A stretch of DNA of 64,000 nt from Pelobacter seleniigenes DSM 18267 (GCF_000711225.1 NZ_JOMG01000004.1:682001-746000); one strand, 5' to 3'; shown: positions 42,336 through 51,884, counted from the first letter of the stretch. The notes: generated by a model from the letters alone, not told the origin. Program-made: numbers and translations.

Positions 42336-42347
42336 AGGAGAACAACC

Positions 42348-42605
42348 GTGATCGAGATCAGAAACCTGCAGTTCCAACCCCTGACGTTCAACCTCTCCGG
42401 CCAGGGAACCCTCCACCTCGGGCCGCGAGAGCGCAAGAGCATCGCCCGCAAGGACCTCTCCGCCGAGATCAAGACCGCCGGAAAACGCGGACTGGTACGC
42501 ATCACCGACCTGACCGGCGGCGCGGAACCTGAGCCGGAAAAGCCCACGACGACCGAGGACGCCGGAACCGATGAGGCCAAGACCACCAGCAAGCGGAGGA
42601 AATAA
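42348..42605 (+). CDS. Small hypothetical tail protein
   Basis: An 85-residue protein with a beta-rich N-terminus (LTFNLSGQGTLHLGPRE) and a disordered acidic-basic tail ending KRRK. GTG start with an AAAGGAG site. Lies 2 bases before the sheath gene start region; function unknown. Confidence 0.55.
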   Translation: MIEIRNLQFQPLTFNLSGQGTLHLGPRERKSIARKDLSAEIKTAGKRGLVRITDLTGGAEPEPEKPTTTEDAGTDEAKTTSKRRK

Positions 42606-42607
42606 CC

Positions 42608-44137
42608 ATGCCGACCTATCTATCGCCCGGGATTTACACCCGGGAAACGGACTTCAGTTTCTATGTGAAGCAGATCTCGACCTCGTCGGCCGCCATGGTC
42701 GGGGTGGCCGAGAAAGGCCCGATCAACAAGCCCGTGCTGGTGACGAGCTGGGAACAGTTCATCAACCGTTTCGGCTCTTATATCAACGAGAGCTATCTGG
42801 CCTACGCCGCCCGGGCATTTTTCGACAACGGCGGCTCGGTCCTCTATGTCACCCGCATCGCCCATCTGACCGACCCCACCGACCGGGACACCCTGACGGC
42901 GCTCAAGGCATCCGTCGTCCTGCAGAACCGGGAGGCCACGCCTGCCGATACCCTGCGGATCGAGGCCGTGAACGAAGGCGTCTGGGGCGACCGGCTCTCC
43001 GTCTCCATCGAGGACGGCTCCCTTGACCCGGCCAACCATTTCAACCTGGTGGTCCGGCACAAAGGCGATGTGGTCGAGGTGTTCAAGGATCTGAGCATGG
43101 ACGAGGCGCTGCCGAACCATGTGGAGCTGGCGATCAACGACCGCTCGGATTTCATCCTCGTCCAGGATCTGGCCGCAGCAACGGGAACGCCCGGCGACCG
43201 TCCGGCCTTGGGCGTGTTCACGCTCAGCGGCGGCGACAACGGGCTGACCGATCTGGCCGATGCGGATTTCATCGGCGATCCCTCGCAGCATACCGGCCTC
43301 TATGGCTTTGACGAGATCGACGCCCTGAACCTGCTGATGGTCCCCGGCGTCACCACGGTGCCGGTGATCAACGCCGGAATCGCCTATGCCGAGGGGCGCA
43401 AGGATCTGCTGTTCATCGCCGACACGCCCATGCACCTGGAGCCGCTCGAAGCGGTCGACTTCCGCAAGGGACAAGGGATGTACAGCCACGCGGCATTCAA
43501 CTCCTCCTACGCGGCGCTCTACTACCCCTGGCTGGAGATCAGCGACCCGGTCAACTCGCGCAAGAAGCTGGTGCCGCCCTGCGGCGCGGTGGCGGGCTGC
43601 ATCGCCCGCAGCGACCAGAAGACCAACGTCTGGAACGCGCCCGCCGGTATCGACCGGGGCCGCATCTTCAACACGCTCTCCCTGGCCTACAAGACCAGCC
43701 GTGGCGAGCGCGATGTGCTCTATCCGGAAGGGATCAACGTCATCGCCGTTTTCCCCGACACCGGCATCAACATCTGGGGCCAGAAGACACTGCAGAGCCA
43801 GCCCTCGGCCGTGGACCGCATCAACGTCCGCCGCCTGATGATGTTCATGGAGGAAGCCATCTCGGAATCCTCCCGCTTCGTGGTGTTCGAGCCGAACCAT
43901 CCCCAGACCTGGCGTGCCCTCGGTCGCCTGATCAATCCCTTCCTGCAGGACATCAAGGACAAGGGCGGCCTCTACGACTTCGCCTTCCAGTGCGACGAGG
44001 AGACCAACACCCCGGCGGTCATCGACCGCAACGAAATGGTGGCCCGCGTGTTCGTCAAGCCAACCAAGACGGCGGAGTTCATCGAGCTGAACTTCATCCT
44101 GACCAGCACCGGCGCGGACTTCAAAGAAATCATCTAA
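42608..44137 (+). CDS. Tail sheath protein
   Basis: A 509-residue contractile sheath protein. The start MPTYLSPGIYTRE is the conserved sheath N-terminus, followed by GVAEKGPINKPVLVTSW, AYAARAFFDNGG and the C-terminal GINVIAVFPDTGINIWGQKT and RLMMFMEEAI blocks. It identifies the virus as myovirus-like. It forms the outer tail tube that contracts on infection. Confidence 0.95.
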   Translation: MPTYLSPGIYTRETDFSFYVKQISTSSAAMVGVAEKGPINKPVLVTSWEQFINRFGSYINESYLAYAARAFFDNGGSVLYVTRIAHLTDPTDRDTLTALKASVVLQNREATPADTLRIEAVNEGVWGDRLSVSIEDGSLDPANHFNLVVRHKGDVVEVFKDLSMDEALPNHVELAINDRSDFILVQDLAAATGTPGDRPALGVFTLSGGDNGLTDLADADFIGDPSQHTGLYGFDEIDALNLLMVPGVTTVPVINAGIAYAEGRKDLLFIADTPMHLEPLEAVDFRKGQGMYSHAAFNSSYAALYYPWLEISDPVNSRKKLVPPCGAVAGCIARSDQKTNVWNAPAGIDRGRIFNTLSLAYKTSRGERDVLYPEGINVIAVFPDTGINIWGQKTLQSQPSAVDRINVRRLMMFMEEAISESSRFVVFEPNHPQTWRALGRLINPFLQDIKDKGGLYDFAFQCDEETNTPAVIDRNEMVARVFVKPTKTAEFIELNFILTSTGADFKEII

Positions 44138-44152
44138 CGGGAGAACACGGCT

Positions 44153-44614
44153 ATGAGAAGCGGAAACATGCCCAAGAGCCTTTACCAGAACTGGCAGTTC
44201 GCCATCGAAGTAAACGGCTTCGACGTGGCCCTGTTCCACAAGGGACAGGAGCCAAAAACCGAATTCGAGGAAGTGGCCTTTGCCCCGGCCGGTTCGATGT
44301 TCGACCAAAAGGTGGCGGGCCGGGTCAAGTTCGAGGACATCACCCTCGAAAAGGGAAACCTTCAGGACGGCTCCGACGAGGCGGCCCGCGAATGGATCAA
44401 GAAACAGGTGGACGTGAACGCAGTCACCGGCGGCCTTCCGGCCGACTACATGCGCGACATCGACGTTGTCCGCTACGACCGCACCGGCAACGAGACCCGC
44501 CGTTGGACCCTGCACGGGGCCTGGGTGAAGGCGCTCGAATACGACGAGCTCGAAGGCGGCAACACCGAGAACACCATCGAGAAGCTCACTATCTGCTTCC
44601 AATACTGGACCTAA
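44153..44614 (+). CDS. Tail tube protein
   Basis: A 153-residue tube protein (gp19/Hcp-like fold): LYQNWQFAIEVNGFDVALFH, KVKFEDITLEKG-like strand and DVVRYDRTGNETRRWTLHG. It forms the inner tube inside the sheath. Start at 44153 has a GGGAG site; 44168 (MPKSLYQN) is also possible and matches the family more closely. Confidence 0.85.
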   Translation: MRSGNMPKSLYQNWQFAIEVNGFDVALFHKGQEPKTEFEEVAFAPAGSMFDQKVAGRVKFEDITLEKGNLQDGSDEAAREWIKKQVDVNAVTGGLPADYMRDIDVVRYDRTGNETRRWTLHGAWVKALEYDELEGGNTENTIEKLTICFQYWT

Positions 44615-44629
44615 ACCGGAGGATCGACC

Positions 44630-45307
44630 ATGTACAGCTTTGAACTGCCAAGCGGCACTGAACTCGAGCTCCGGGAAATGACCGGGGCCGAGGAAGAACT
44701 GCTCACCAACCAGCGCCTGATCCGCTCCGGAGAGGCGATCAACCAGGTGCTCCGCAACTGTTTCGTCCGGCTGGGCGAGAAGACCGATCCCGATCTCGCC
44801 GAGGTGATGAACCTGCTCTCGGGTGACCGGCTGTTCGCCCTGGTCCGCCTGCGCCAGATTTCCCTCGGTGACGAGGTGGAACTGGAGCTGAGCTGCCCGA
44901 ACAGCGCCTGCCGCATGACTAACTTCGTGACCGTCAATCTCGAGGATCTCAAGGTCACCCCCTACGGCGAGGAGCGCGAGTTCGTCTTCAAGCTGCCCGG
45001 CTCGAAGAAAGCCGTCCGCTTCGGATATCTCGACGGCCACAAGGAAAAGCGCCTGGCCAGCCTGCGCGAGCCCAACATCTCCTCGGCCATGCTCATCCGC
45101 ATTCTCGACATCGACGGCAAGGCTCCTTCCAAGAAGAGCCTGGCGGAAATGTCGATGCGCGACCGCAACGCGCTGCGGCAGGAGATGTCGCGGGTCGACG
45201 CGGGAATCGACACCTCGGTCGAAACCGAATGCGATGGCTGCGGCACCAAGATCCGCACCCGTCTGGAGGCAGAACCGGCTTTTTTGTTCCCCGGAGTTCG
45301 CTTGTAA
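44630..45307 (+). CDS. Tail assembly chaperone (short form) with zinc sites
   Basis: A 225-residue protein in the lambda G-like position between tube and tape measure. It carries cysteine pairs (LSCPNSACRM and ECDGCGTKI) that could bind zinc. Near its end the heptamer T-TTT-TTG at 45280-45286 allows a -1 frameshift into the frame that continues to 45450. GGAGG site before ATG. Confidence 0.78.
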   Translation: MYSFELPSGTELELREMTGAEEELLTNQRLIRSGEAINQVLRNCFVRLGEKTDPDLAEVMNLLSGDRLFALVRLRQISLGDEVELELSCPNSACRMTNFVTVNLEDLKVTPYGEEREFVFKLPGSKKAVRFGYLDGHKEKRLASLREPNISSAMLIRILDIDGKAPSKKSLAEMSMRDRNALRQEMSRVDAGIDTSVETECDGCGTKIRTRLEAEPAFLFPGVRL

Positions 45308-45450
45308 GCGACGCATTCTTTCTCGCTTACGGCGGACTGCACTGGGGCTGGTCGGAAACCCGCTCGCTGCCGCTCAGGGTCCGGCGTCAGTTCGTCGAGG
45401 CCCTCGAGCGGCAGCTTGATTTTGAACGTGAGCAAACGGAACGGCGATAG
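45280..45450 (+). other. Programmed -1 frameshift extension of the tail chaperone (GT-like)
   Basis: Slippage at T-TTT-TTG (45280-45286) joins 219 residues of the short form to a further 54 residues read in the -1 frame from 45286 to the TAG at 45448-45450, giving about 273 residues. A GTAAGCGA/TCGCTTAC stem (about 45305-45332) and a smaller TCGCTT/AAGCGA one lie just downstream as possible stimulators. The extension ends directly before the tape measure ATG. Confidence 0.78.
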
Positions 45451-48400
45451 ATGAACGGCGATCTCGGACTGGGCATAGTGGTATCGATGAAGGATGCGTT
45501 CTCGCAGAACGCGCAGCGCATCCGTGGCTCCATGATGGACCTCGATTCCACCGTGGCGGATGCCAGCGAGCGGATGACCCGCAACCTGGACCGCATCCAG
45601 CAAGGCACCATGATGCTGGGGGCGGGACTGGCCTTGATGGCGGTGCCCGCCGCCCTGGTCGCCTCCACCGCCGCGACCCAGAAAGCCCTGGGCGAGCTGG
45701 CGTCCCTCGGCGTGCAGGACCTCCGGGCCATCGAGGACGCCGCAGAATCCTTCACCAACCAGTGGTCCGGTGCCGACAAGGCGGCGTTCATCACCGCCAC
45801 CTACGATGTGAAATCGGCCCTGTCCAACCTCAGCGACGAGGCGGTGGGCGTCTTCACCTCCATGGCCGCCATGACCGCCAAGGCGACCAAGGCCACCACC
45901 CAGGAGATGGTCGGCTCCTTCACCACGGCCTACGGGATCTTCAAGCCCATCATGGCCGACATGAACGACATGGAATGGGCGACCGCCTTTTCCGGAGCCA
46001 TGGCGCAGACCGTGGCCTCGTTCAAGACCAACGGCACACAGATGGCCGACGCCATCAAGAACATCGGCGCGGTGGCGGCCGCGAGCAATATTCCGCTGAA
46101 CGAGCAGCTCGCCGTACTCGGCCAGCTCCAGACCACCATGCCCGGCTCCGAGGCGGGCACGCTGTACAAGGCGTTCATCATGAAGGCGGCCGAGGCCGGG
46201 GACGAGCTGGGCCTGTCCTTCACCGACACCAGTGGCCGTCTCAAGGGCGTGGTTCCCATTCTGCAGGAGATCAAGCGCCAGTTCCCCGATCTCTCCAACG
46301 CCGCCGCCCAGGTGAAGCTGAAGAAGGCCTTCGGCTCCGACGAGGCGGTCAAGTTCCTGCTGCAGATGTCGGCGGGTATGGAGAGCCTCGAAGGCAATAT
46401 CCAGTCGGTGGGCCGGGCCATGAAGACCGGCACGGCGGTCACCGAACAGATGGCCGACGCCATGAACCAGGACATCGGAGCCCGGTTCCTGCTCCTACGC
46501 CAGCAGGTGGCCAACCTCAGCGAAATCCTGGGACGCACTCTGCTACCGGTGGTGACGCCGGTGATCAACGGCGTCTCCCGCTTCATTCTGTTTCTGCAAC
46601 GCATGGCCAAATCGATGCCGGGCGTGACCCGGGTGGTCCTGGGGCTGTCCATGGCCCTCGGCACCATTCTGGTCGTGGCCGGAGCCGTCACCGCCGCCGT
46701 GGGTATGGTGGGACTCATGCTGCCCGCCATCAAGGCCGGGTTCGTGGCCATCAGCGCCGCGCTCGCCGGAGTGGGTTCGGCGGTCGCGACCTATTTTCTG
46801 CCTGTTACCGCCATCATCGCGGGCATGATCCTCTCTGTGTATCTCCTCAAACGCGCCTGGGAAACCAACTTCGGCGGCATCCAGGATGTCATCACCGGGG
46901 CCTGGAACAAGGTCTCGCTGGTCTTCCGGGGGATCAGGGAGCTGGTGGGCTCGCTCAGCGGCGGCGTCGGACAGATGTCGGCTGAACTGGCCCAGAAGCT
47001 CGAATCCGCCGGACTGCTGGGCTTCGTGGTCACCGTCTTCAAAGCCTATTACCGCGTTCGTGAGGCACTGGCTGGATTGTGGGGCGCTTTTTCCCATGCC
47101 TTTGGCCGCATCCGCGCCATCCTCGAACCGACCGTCCGCACCCTGATGAGCGCCTATGCGGCGCTGGCCAGTGCGGTCTTTTCGGTGGTGGAGATCTTCG
47201 GCGTGGCCGCCAGCGCTACCGACGGGTCGTCCTGGCGCACCTTCGGCACGATTATCGGCACCGTCGCCGGTGTGCTTCTGCAGGGGCTGGCATTCGCGCT
47301 GAAGATCGTGGCCTGGAACCTGTCGCTCATTGTCAGAGCCCTGGCGGTGGTGGCGCGCAGCGTGGTCTGGGTCGGCAAGGTCATCGTCGGGTCTCTGGTC
47401 GGAGCGGCCAAGTTCATCTACAAGTTCCTGTTGCCCGTGCGCATGATCGGCGAGGCCTTCATGGCCGCCGGGAAGATCATCTATTCCGTCTGGCAGGTGC
47501 TGACCGGTGACATTTCCCTGCTGGACGGTCTCAATGCCATTGGCGGCGCGGTCTACGATTTTCTCGCCACCCCGTTCCGCTGGGCGCGGGATGTGGTGGT
47601 CGGTGTCTGGAATTTCATTTCCGGCATCTTCACCTCCATCGGCAGCCTGGTGGCCGATGCCGCTGGACAGATCGGCCAGGCGATTCTGAATCTGCCGATC
47701 ATCAGCACCCTGCGGGATATGTTTGCCACCGTGCGCTCCTTCTTCGCCGGGGATACCACCTTTTTCGAGGCGGGCAAGAAGCTACTGATCACCCTGGGCG
47801 AAGGGATCTGGTCGGCGGTGACCTATCCCTTCACCATGCTTAAGAACGCCTTGGGCAAGCTTCGCAATCTGCTGCCTTTCTCCGACGCCCGCGAGGGACC
47901 GCTCGCCAGCCTGGCCGCCTCCGGCTCCGCGCTGCTCAAGACCCTCGCCGATGGCATGAGCCTTACCCAGACGCTGCCCGCGAAAGTGTTCGGCTTCGCC
48001 GCTCACGGGATTCTCTCGGCCGCTGCGGGAGCCTGGCAGCAGGTCAAAACGGCGGGCGGAAACCTCATGGACGCCGCCTCGGCTCCTTTCCGGATGGCCG
48101 GAAAACTCTGGGATGGGTTGACCTCCGGCGCACAAACCGTCGCTGCCAAGGCCGGTGCCATCTTCGGCGGTCTCAAACAATCCCTGTTTGGCAACACGCC
48201 CGAGCTGGCGATCAAGCCGCCCCAGGTCAATGCCTGGGACGCGCTGGCCACGGGAGCCGTCAATCTCCGCGACCGGATCGTTGCCACGCTGTCTGCCGTC
48301 CCCGGGGCTGTGGGCCGAATCTTTGCCAGTGCCGGTACCGAAGGGCAATCCCTCTGGCAAAGGCTTTCCAGCGGCGCGAGCGCGGGCATTCAGGCGATCA

Positions 48401-49086
48401 AGGATCGCAGCGCCGGGATTGCCAACGGTTTGCTCTCCTCCGTTCGCGCCATGCAGGGAGTCCAGACCCCGATTCCGCAGGTGGCCGAGCAGAAGCAACC
48501 GCTCGGAGCTGCGCCGCCCGCCGAATCGATTGGGCAACGCATCATAGAAAGCGTGCTCAGTCTCGTGCCGCGTCTGGACGAACGTCTGGTGCCCAAGGCC
48601 CTGAGCGCCATGCTGATGCTCCAGCCGGTCATGGCCACGGCCGCGCCACCCCCGCAACCGATGAACGGCACCGTGCAGACCGTCGCGGCGGCCGTCGAGC
48701 CGGTAAGTAAGAGCTACATCCAGCCGTTTGCGGTGGAACCGGCACCGGAAATCGGAAGTGCCTCTCCGGCTCCGGCCGGGATTGAATGGCCCAAGACGGC
48801 CGCGCCGACTCCGATAGCGAAGCCCCTGCAATCCGGACCCGCCGAGACGGTGCCTTCCGAACGGTTGATTACTCCGGCCCGCACCGCTCTCGCGACACCC
48901 CTGCGTGGAGAGGAAGCCGGTCCGGGTCTGCGCGAGCTGCTGGAATCGCTGCTCTCACGCCTCGATGGTCTGGCCGACCGCCCGGTGGAACTGAGCGTGA
49001 CCACCAACATCGATGGCCGGAAGGTGGCCGAGGCCGTCTACAAGGATCTTCGCGAGCGGAAGATCAGAAACTACGAAACCCTGTGA
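45451..49086 (+). CDS. Tail tape measure protein
   Basis: A 1211-residue tape measure. It has an N-terminal TP901-type phage tail domain (KALGELASLGVQDL; GIFKPIMADMNDMEWAT), membrane-like hydrophobic stretches in the centre (residues about 385-470) and a long Ala-rich helical remainder. Length sets tail length. ATG directly follows the frameshift-frame TAG. A partial copy of the bipartite element (48679-48710) lies inside the gene. Confidence 0.9.
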   Translation: MNGDLGLGIVVSMKDAFSQNAQRIRGSMMDLDSTVADASERMTRNLDRIQQGTMMLGAGLALMAVPAALVASTAATQKALGELASLGVQDLRAIEDAAESFTNQWSGADKAAFITATYDVKSALSNLSDEAVGVFTSMAAMTAKATKATTQEMVGSFTTAYGIFKPIMADMNDMEWATAFSGAMAQTVASFKTNGTQMADAIKNIGAVAAASNIPLNEQLAVLGQLQTTMPGSEAGTLYKAFIMKAAEAGDELGLSFTDTSGRLKGVVPILQEIKRQFPDLSNAAAQVKLKKAFGSDEAVKFLLQMSAGMESLEGNIQSVGRAMKTGTAVTEQMADAMNQDIGARFLLLRQQVANLSEILGRTLLPVVTPVINGVSRFILFLQRMAKSMPGVTRVVLGLSMALGTILVVAGAVTAAVGMVGLMLPAIKAGFVAISAALAGVGSAVATYFLPVTAIIAGMILSVYLLKRAWETNFGGIQDVITGAWNKVSLVFRGIRELVGSLSGGVGQMSAELAQKLESAGLLGFVVTVFKAYYRVREALAGLWGAFSHAFGRIRAILEPTVRTLMSAYAALASAVFSVVEIFGVAASATDGSSWRTFGTIIGTVAGVLLQGLAFALKIVAWNLSLIVRALAVVARSVVWVGKVIVGSLVGAAKFIYKFLLPVRMIGEAFMAAGKIIYSVWQVLTGDISLLDGLNAIGGAVYDFLATPFRWARDVVVGVWNFISGIFTSIGSLVADAAGQIGQAILNLPIISTLRDMFATVRSFFAGDTTFFEAGKKLLITLGEGIWSAVTYPFTMLKNALGKLRNLLPFSDAREGPLASLAASGSALLKTLADGMSLTQTLPAKVFGFAAHGILSAAAGAWQQVKTAGGNLMDAASAPFRMAGKLWDGLTSGAQTVAAKAGAIFGGLKQSLFGNTPELAIKPPQVNAWDALATGAVNLRDRIVATLSAVPGAVGRIFASAGTEGQSLWQRLSSGASAGIQAIKDRSAGIANGLLSSVRAMQGVQTPIPQVAEQKQPLGAAPPAESIGQRIIESVLSLVPRLDERLVPKALSAMLMLQPVMATAAPPPQPMNGTVQTVAAAVEPVSKSYIQPFAVEPAPEIGSASPAPAGIEWPKTAAPTPIAKPLQSGPAETVPSERLITPARTALATPLRGEEAGPGLRELLESLLSRLDGLADRPVELSVTTNIDGRKVAEAVYKDLRERKIRNYETL

Positions 49087-49094
49087 GAGGACCG

Positions 49095-49406
49095 ATGAAA
49101 CGCATCTTTGTCTGCAGCCCGTTCGCGGGTGACATAGCCCGAAACGTGAAGGTCGCCGAGGCTCTTTGCCGACGGGTCATGAGAAACGGTCACGCGCCGT
49201 TCGCGCCGCACCTGTTGTATCCAACCTTTACCGATGACAGCGTCCCCGAGCAGCGGGAGACGGGCATCGCCTGCGGTCTGGCCTACATGGAATGTTGCGA
49301 CGAGGTGTGGGCGTTCACCGGCAACGGCATTTCCAGCGGCATGCGGCTGGAACTCGACCGGGCCGGACAACTGGGCAAGCCGATCATCGAGATCGCCGAG
49401 GTGTAA
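49095..49406 (+). CDS. DUF4406/DUF7768-like nucleoside deoxyribosyltransferase-fold protein
   Basis: A 103-residue protein: RIFVCSPFAGDIARNVKVAE at the N-terminus, FAPHLLYP, and CDEVWAFTGNGISSGMRLE near the C-terminus, matching the Rossmann-like fold of DUF4406/nucleoside 2-deoxyribosyltransferase relatives. These bind nucleotides or NAD-like ligands. It lies between the tape measure and baseplate genes, an unexpected place for a metabolic-type enzyme. GAGAGG site before ATG at 49095. Confidence 0.72.
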   Translation: MKRIFVCSPFAGDIARNVKVAEALCRRVMRNGHAPFAPHLLYPTFTDDSVPEQRETGIACGLAYMECCDEVWAFTGNGISSGMRLELDRAGQLGKPIIEIAEV

Positions 49407-49409
49407 GGA

Positions 49410-49880
49410 ATGGCCTGGGATCAACAGCCCATCAAGGGATATCTGGTGGACGCCGACACGGGGGAGCGGCTCGAATTCCAGTACAACCCCAACTCCATCA
49501 GCGACGAGAAGTCGACCGACTACGCGACGATCAAGATCCCCGGCATGAGCCATCCGCGCTACCAGTACGTCGCCGGGGAACCGCGCCGGATCGCCTTCAA
49601 GGTCGAGCTGTTCAAGGGGCCGGTGAAGCAGAAGGTCGACTGGCTCCGCTCGCTGCAATATCCGGAGCACGCCGGAACCATGCTCAAGAACGCACCGCAC
49701 CGCGTACTGCTCATTTTCGGCGATCTCTACCCCGGCGTGACCTGCATCGTCCGGCAGGTGAAGGCGCGTTTCTTCGGCCTGTTCGACCGGGACAACCTGC
49801 TGCCGCAACGGGCCGAGGTGGACATCGTACTCGAGGAATATGTGGACCGTTCCATCAACTGGTCGGAGGTGCGCTCATGA
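49410..49880 (+). CDS. Baseplate/tail protein (CIS LysM-associated type)
   Basis: A 156-residue protein with LEFQYNPNSISDEKS and the RIAFKVELF strand found in contractile injection system proteins that precede the LysM-like baseplate component. It presumably links the tube to the hub. Overlaps the next gene (ATGA). Confidence 0.75.
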   Translation: MAWDQQPIKGYLVDADTGERLEFQYNPNSISDEKSTDYATIKIPGMSHPRYQYVAGEPRRIAFKVELFKGPVKQKVDWLRSLQYPEHAGTMLKNAPHRVLLIFGDLYPGVTCIVRQVKARFFGLFDRDNLLPQRAEVDIVLEEYVDRSINWSEVRS

Positions 49881-50167
49881 TCGGCCGCAATTCCCGATAC
49901 GCCCGCTGCATTCTTTACCGGGACAGCGACGGCACATCCCTCGGCATGCGCCAGCGCATCGACACCACCCCCAGACACGACGACCGCCTGCACATCGTGG
50001 TCGAGGGCGACCGTCTGGATCTGCTCGCGCACCGCTATCTGGGTGACGCCAGGCTCTGGTGGATCATCTGCGACTACAACGACCTCTTTTTCCCGTTGGC
50101 GCTCGAGCCGGGTCTGGCGCTGCGCATTCCCTCCCGCGAACACGTCCAGATGCGCCTGCTCGACTGA
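49877..50167 (+). CDS. LysM-like baseplate protein (tail protein X/gp53-like)
   Basis: A 96-residue protein with the LysM-like core GDRLDLLAHRYLGDARLWWI and LRIPSREHV. Such proteins clamp the hub in myoviruses. ATG at 49877 overlaps the previous stop. The following copy of the bipartite element starts 5 bases after its stop. Confidence 0.78.
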   Translation: MIGRNSRYARCILYRDSDGTSLGMRQRIDTTPRHDDRLHIVVEGDRLDLLAHRYLGDARLWWIICDYNDLFFPLALEPGLALRIPSREHVQMRLLD

Positions 50168-50171
50168 AGCG

Positions 50172-50203
50172 TCCGACACCTCGCCATGCCTTCCGGTAAG
50201 TAA
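50172..50203 (+). promoter_or_regulatory. Dispersed bipartite element before the hub/spike block
   Basis: TCCGAC at 50172 and TCCGGTAAGTAA at 50192-50203; a short GCAG/CTGC hairpin follows at 50204-50215. Confidence 0.78.
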
Positions 50204-50233
50204 GCAGGGAACTGCGAACCGCCGGAGATACGC

Positions 50234-51517
50234 ATGGATCTGGATACCTTCAAGCCGACATTTCTGATTCAGATCGAGGGGCAAGACCTCTCGAAGGACA
50301 TCACCCAGGAGATCACCTCGTTCGTCTTCACCGACAACGAGGAGGAGTTGGATGTCCTCGAACTGTCGGTGACCGACCGCAACCTGCAGTTCGTCGACGA
50401 TCCGCTGTTCCAGGAAGGCAACGAGATCGTGGCCCGCTTCGGCTACGTGGGGAACCTTTCTCCGCGCAAGAAAGCGGTCATCAAGGACATCGATTACGAC
50501 TTCCCGGAAAACGGCGATCCGACCATCCGCATCAAAGCCTACGACAAGGGCTTCAAACTCGCGGGCAAGGAGAACCAGAAGGTTTGGCAGAAACCCGCTC
50601 CCGGCATCCTCTATTCGGAAATCGCCGAACAAGTCGCCGCCGCCAACGGGCTCACGCCGGTGGTCACGGCCACCAAGGGGACCCATCTCCGCGTCACCCA
50701 GAGCAACATCTCGGACGCCCAGTTCCTCAAGGAGCTGGCGGAAAAGGCCCGCGACCGCGATGGCGACGGCTTGAGCGGCTATGTCTTCTACATCCAGGAT
50801 GACGAACTCCATTTCCATCCCCGCGAGCTCGACCAGACGCCGCTTCTGACCCTCGAATATTTCACCGACACCAAGGGCCTGCTGCGCTCGTTCCGCCCCA
50901 GCACCCAATCCCAGGGAGCCAAGGGCGCGGGTGTAGAGACCAAGACGGTCGGCGTCGACCCGCGCAAGAAGGACGTGGTCGAGCACAAGGCCAACAACGC
51001 CACCACGCCCGAGCGGACGGCCCTGGGCAAGCAGACCTATCTGGTCGACGGCAACACCGGCGAAGGCAGCTTCAAGGAACAGGAGACGGGGCAGATCGTG
51101 CCCAGCTTCGACCGTTCCGAAGGCTTTCACGAAGAGCCGCGCCAGGAGCCCGCCCAGGACAGCGCCGAAGGCAAGTTCCGCGAGGCCGAGCTGCGCCAGG
51201 TCGAGGCGGACGCCGCCACCATCGGCATTCCCCAGCTTCGCGCTAAGAAGAACGTCGAGATCAAGGGCGTGGGACGGAAGTTTTCCGGCATCTACTACTG
51301 CCACTCGGTGCGCCACAGCATCAGCGGCGCAGGCTATCTCTGCGAACTCAAACTCAAGAAGAACGCCCTCGGCAAGGGAGCGGGCGACAAGTCCGCCGAG
51401 TCCCAGGGCAAACCCAACGACAAGGAGGCCCCGCCTACGCCGCAAAACGAGCCGCCAGCCATGGTGACCATCGACGCGGATTCCGGCGCGGTCACACAAG
51501 GAGGCGGCAATGGGTGA
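50234..51517 (+). CDS. Baseplate hub (gpD/gp27-like late control protein)
   Basis: A 427-residue hub protein: N-terminal beta domains (ITSFVFTDNEEELDVLELSV), the GpD-like central part (SEIAEQVAAANGLTPVV; VTQSNISDAQFLKELAEKAR; FHPRELDQ) and a Lys/Pro-rich C-terminal extension. It anchors the spike protein. A GGAG site precedes the ATG. Confidence 0.82.
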   Translation: MDLDTFKPTFLIQIEGQDLSKDITQEITSFVFTDNEEELDVLELSVTDRNLQFVDDPLFQEGNEIVARFGYVGNLSPRKKAVIKDIDYDFPENGDPTIRIKAYDKGFKLAGKENQKVWQKPAPGILYSEIAEQVAAANGLTPVVTATKGTHLRVTQSNISDAQFLKELAEKARDRDGDGLSGYVFYIQDDELHFHPRELDQTPLLTLEYFTDTKGLLRSFRPSTQSQGAKGAGVETKTVGVDPRKKDVVEHKANNATTPERTALGKQTYLVDGNTGEGSFKEQETGQIVPSFDRSEGFHEEPRQEPAQDSAEGKFREAELRQVEADAATIGIPQLRAKKNVEIKGVGRKFSGIYYCHSVRHSISGAGYLCELKLKKNALGKGAGDKSAESQGKPNDKEAPPTPQNEPPAMVTIDADSGAVTQGGGNG

Positions 51518-51884
51518 TCTCAGCAAGAATTTCAACCGTTCGGAATTCGCCTGCAAGGGCAAAAACTGCTGCGGCCATTCGGCTGCGGTCCATCCCGACC
51601 TGGTCGACGCCCTGCAGACGCTGCGCGACCGCATCGGCAAACCGCTGTCCATCACCAGCGGCTTTCGCTGCAACCGGCACAACAAGGCGGTAGGCGGCGC
51701 GGAGCAGAGTTTTCACACGCTGGGCATGGCGGCGGACGTGAGCTGTCCCGCTGGCGTTTCGCCTGAAGAACTGGCGGTCATCGCCGAGGAGATCCCTCTC
51801 TTCCGCGAGGGCGGCATCGGGGTCTACGCCTCCTGGGTCCATCTCGATGTGCGCCAGTCGGGCAAGGCGAGGTGGCGGTCATGA
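51510..51884 (+). CDS. M15 family peptidase (endolysin-like)
   Basis: A 124-residue Peptidase_M15_3-type protein with GFRCNRHN, SFHTLGMAADV (SxHxxGxAxD zinc site) and WVHLDV. It likely cleaves cell-wall peptides as an endolysin or as a tail-associated lysin; its position next to DUF1353 and a holin-like protein suits lysis, while proximity to the hub suits a tail role. AGGAGG site. Confidence 0.85.
   Translation: MGDLSKNFNRSEFACKGKNCCGHSAAVHPDLVDALQTLRDRIGKPLSITSGFRCNRHNKAVGGAEQSFHTLGMAADVSCPAGVSPEELAVIAEEIPLFREGGIGVYASWVHLDVRQSGKARWRS

Noticed and set aside
42620-45316. An 898-codon open frame on the minus strand
   Set aside because: It runs opposite the sheath, tube and chaperone genes and exists only because of their strong G/C third-position bias. 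No ribosome site, no recognisable domain.
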